Positions 61,955-64,000 of a stretch of 64,000 bases of DNA are shown in pieces. Source of the stretch: Glutamicibacter sp. MNS18. GTDB lineage: Bacteria; Actinomycetota; Actinomycetes; Actinomycetales; Micrococcaceae. A program made the position numbers and the translations under genes. Below the pieces are notes generated by a model. That model made no database searches, was not told where the DNA came from, and saw nothing but the letters and a program-made list of their open reading frames with translations. The DNA is taken from contig NZ_JAPCHW010000012.1 of the NCBI RefSeq assembly GCF_026107515.2, forward strand, positions 60,648 through 124,647, in the 5' to 3' direction. Numbering within the stretch: the stretch's first letter is position 1; each line of letters opens with the position of its first letter.

Positions 61955-62821
61955 GTGAAAACCCCGAAAGTCATCACCACCCGTGCCGATCTGAAATCCG
62001 CCATCCGTGAGGCGAATCCCGCCTCCCTGGGGTTCGTACCCACAATGGGGGCGCTGCACTCCGGTCATGGCCAGCTCTTCGCCCAGGCGAGGGCCGAGAA
62101 CGAGCTGGTAGTCATCTCGGTCTTCGTCAATGAGCTGCAATTTAACGATGTCGAAGACTACCGGCGTTATCCGCGAACTTTGCAAGCGGATCTCGAGGTA
62201 GCCCGGGCAGCCGGAGTCGATCTGGTCTTTGCCCCGGAACCCGAGGAGATCTACCATGCGGGCAAGCCGCTGATCAGACTCGATACCGGTGAGCTGGGGT
62301 CCCTCTACGAAGGGGCGTCGCGTCCTGGGCACTTCGATGGAATGCTGGCCGTGGTCTCCAAGCTCCTGCACCTGGCCGACCCGGGCCGCGGGGACTACCG
62401 CGCCTATTTCGGGCAAAAGGACGCCCAGCAGCTGATGCTGATCCGCCGAATGGTCGCGGATCTGGACTATCCGGTCCAGATCCGGGCGGTGCCCATCGTC
62501 CGCACCGAGAACGGGCTGGCGCTATCCAGTCGCAATGCATTGCTCAGCGATGAGCAGCAGGCCTCGGCGCTGGTGATTCACCGGGCCATCGAATTGATTG
62601 CCGGGCGGGCAGCGCGAAATGAGCCGCTACACCTGGACGATGCCGTCGGTTTATTCCAGATGGAGCCCGATGTCGAGCTGGACTACTTCGTGGTCGTCGA
62701 CCCCGACACCCTGCAGGAATTGGCATTCAACTGCCAGGACACCCCGTTCACGGGAGAGGGCTTGATCCTTGTGGCGGCAGTCGTTGGCGGCGTGCGCTTG
62801 ATCGACAACCAGCCGATCTAG
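61955..62821 (+). CDS. panC: Pantothenate synthetase
   Basis: 288 residues, GTG start. It joins pantoate and beta-alanine with ATP. PTMGALHSGHGQLFAQA holds the HIGH-type motif; FGQKDAQQLMLIRRMVADL and ENGLALSSRNALLS hold the ATP and pantoate sites. No panD follows; the next gene is convergent and shares CTAG with the panC stop. Confidence 0.96.
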   Translation: MKTPKVITTRADLKSAIREANPASLGFVPTMGALHSGHGQLFAQARAENELVVISVFVNELQFNDVEDYRRYPRTLQADLEVARAAGVDLVFAPEPEEIYHAGKPLIRLDTGELGSLYEGASRPGHFDGMLAVVSKLLHLADPGRGDYRAYFGQKDAQQLMLIRRMVADLDYPVQIRAVPIVRTENGLALSSRNALLSDEQQASALVIHRAIELIAGRAARNEPLHLDDAVGLFQMEPDVELDYFVVVDPDTLQELAFNCQDTPFTGEGLILVAAVVGGVRLIDNQPI

Positions 62822-63780
62822 GCGAATCGGCGGGCGGCGTCCGCGAGGATGGCCCGGTAGCCGGCCAGATCTTCCATGATCTGCGCGGCACTTTGTTCCT
62901 CATGGCTGAAGGCCACCGCCTGGCCGGCATAGAACGGGGCCATCTGCACATCGGCTTCGGTGCGTGCCCGCACCATTCGCTGCCTCAGGGCCTCGTCCGC
63001 GACCGACTCCAGTTCTTCGATCCGGTGTGCCCACTGGTCCGAGAAATCGTTGGCCAGCGCCCGGCCCCCGAATTCCGGTGCCCAGGGAATTTGCTGCGCG
63101 ATATCGAAGGCCCGGGTGTAAACGGTGTCATCCAGTCCTGCGGCGTTGATCGCGACCTTGATATTCCGATGCCCGGTGGCTTCGCTGGCGGTGACAAACC
63201 GGGTGCCGACCCAGACGGCTTGGGCCCCGCCGGCCAGTGCGGCCGCTACACCATGGGCGGTTCCGATACCACCAGCGGCAATGACCGGTTTGCGGGTGCT
63301 GGAAACAGCCAATTGCAATAGCGGCAGTGTGCCCGCCTCGTTGCGTCCATGCCCACCGCCTTCGGCTCCCCGGCAGACCACCAGATCAATGTCGTCCTGC
63401 AACGCCCGGCGAAGATCAGCCGTGTTGCCCACCTGCATAGCGGTCAAGGCGCCGGCTTCGCGGGCCAGGGCAGCGGCACGGGTGGGATCACCGAAGCTGA
63501 TGGCCACCACCGCAGGCCCGTGCGACAGGAACGCCTCGACCGGTTCAGGATTATCCTCGACGGCCCAACCCATGAAACCGACGCCCCACGGCGTGGATAG
63601 GCTCTTCACCTCTTCCAGCTGCTGGTCGATCCACTGCTCGGCAGGACTGGAGGGAACACCGATCATGCCCACCCCGCCAGCCCGCGACACGGCGGCAGCC
63701 AGAAGCCCTCCGGCCGCACCGGCCATTGAGGCATTGAATATCGGTAATTGGCAACCAAGAAGGGTCCGTAAATCACTCAT
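62818..63780 (-). CDS. Nitronate monooxygenase-like FMN enzyme
   Basis: 320 residues from ATG 63780; the frame runs on upstream without a credible start. TIM-barrel flavoprotein: LPIFNASMAGAAGGLLAAAVS opening, VVCRGAEGGGHG with the conserved His, IAAGGIGTAHGVAAALAGGAQAVWVGTRFV as the FMN phosphate site. Family members oxidise propionate-3-nitronate or related nitronates; FabK-like enoyl reductases are close relatives. Single gene. Confidence 0.88.
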   Translation of the reverse strand: MSDLRTLLGCQLPIFNASMAGAAGGLLAAAVSRAGGVGMIGVPSSPAEQWIDQQLEEVKSLSTPWGVGFMGWAVEDNPEPVEAFLSHGPAVVAISFGDPTRAAALAREAGALTAMQVGNTADLRRALQDDIDLVVCRGAEGGGHGRNEAGTLPLLQLAVSSTRKPVIAAGGIGTAHGVAAALAGGAQAVWVGTRFVTASEATGHRNIKVAINAAGLDDTVYTRAFDIAQQIPWAPEFGGRALANDFSDQWAHRIEELESVADEALRQRMVRARTEADVQMAPFYAGQAVAFSHEEQSAAQIMEDLAGYRAILADAARRFA

Positions 63781-63835
63781 GAAAACACCATATTCCAGCC
63801 AGCCAATGATGTAACGCAGAACACGGCTATTCGAT

Positions 63836-63864
63836 TTGCGTGCGGGCCGGAACCTGCGTATAGT
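63836..63864 (+). promoter_or_regulatory. Strong promoter near the right edge
   Basis: TTGCGT at 63836-63841, 17 bases, then TATAGT at 63859-63864. A second possible promoter follows at 63964-63991 (TTGATT, 16 bases, TAGGGT). No gene starts within the remaining 136 bases, so a long leader or an RNA gene lies just beyond the window; a ribosomal RNA operon would fit. Confidence 0.55.
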
Positions 63865-64000
63865 TTTTCTTTGTTGCCAGGGAGGAACACGCCGCGGAAG
63901 CGGGATGTTCACCTGGTAGCCAAGACCTCTTTCCTTGCAGGTCACCAAGGGTTCGGATCGAATTTGATTCGGGTTCACGGTGTGGTAGGGTTGGAAAGTT

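Noticed and set aside
63781-63978. Upstream extension of the nitronate monooxygenase frame
   Set aside because: Sixty-six extra basic residues that run through the divergent promoter; the barrel's natural start is MSDLRTLLGCQLPIFN at 63780.
1-64000. CRISPR arrays, insertion sequences, prophage genes, tRNA and rRNA genes
   Set aside because: I looked for regularly spaced repeats, transposase motifs, phage modules, tRNA cloverleaf ends and rRNA segments by eye and found none; a tRNA scan would be needed to be certain.

Overview
The window looks like chromosomal DNA of a high-GC Gram-positive bacterium of the Micrococcales, most likely family Micrococcaceae (Arthrobacter, Glutamicibacter or a relative). 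This rests on base composition, frequent GTG/TTG starts, ATGA start/stop overlaps, and an actinobacterial housekeeping block running tilS-hpt-ftsH-folE-folP-folB/K-DUF3180-PH-PH-DUF2520-panC. The genus is inference; no rRNA or tRNA gene was recognised.

Left part (1-9350): a sugar-catabolic region. A minus-strand operon encodes a Gfo/Idh/MocA oxidoreductase, a DUF993 aldolase-like protein, a sugar isomerase/epimerase-type TIM barrel and an unusual Gfo/Idh-PmoA (DUF6807) fusion. After a terminator comes a degenerate M24 peptidase homologue that runs off the left edge. A divergent LacI-type repressor and an ABC solute-binding lipoprotein follow. A 16-bp operator of the TGGAAAGCGCTTTCCA type sits at both the catabolic operon promoter and the binding-protein promoter, so one regulator probably controls both.

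9350-14504: a small secreted cationic protein, a degenerate aminoglycoside-phosphotransferase-like protein, a HAD-GH65 sugar phosphorylase fusion, and the remnant of an AraC-type regulator.

14505-18850: a thiamine salvage operon (thiM, thiE, thiD-tenA, NCS2 permease) under a TPP riboswitch. 18854-25563: a GntR regulator with a large membrane protein behind a perfect palindrome, aldehyde dehydrogenase, phosphoglucomutase, small membrane proteins and a DUF2975/HTH pair. 25629-33926: peptide transporter, amidase, rhodanese, pheA, diacylglycerol-kinase-like protein, serS, a HAD phosphatase and a SatD-like protein.

34038-39200: a signalling/envelope block. A membrane Ser/Thr kinase converges on two paralogous exported proteins, one with a von Willebrand A domain. 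A divergent HTH regulator shares a promoter region with them that carries two tandem near-identical operators. 39197-42039: YczE-type membrane protein, pyroglutamyl peptidase, rmuC and a small protein. 42212-48393: a three-gene operon with a 1325-residue Pls-type nonribosomal peptide synthetase, a dapA gene and a membrane acyltransferase-like protein; this is the best candidate for an undescribed natural-product system.

48394-62821: an L,D-transpeptidase, pyrophosphatase, and then a long run of plus-strand housekeeping genes for cell wall, tRNA modification, purine salvage, proteolysis, folate and pantothenate. A nitronate-monooxygenase-like gene and a strong promoter pointing off the right edge close the window. 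Six convergent gene pairs end in the same four-base shared stop CTAG, leaving no room for terminators between them.
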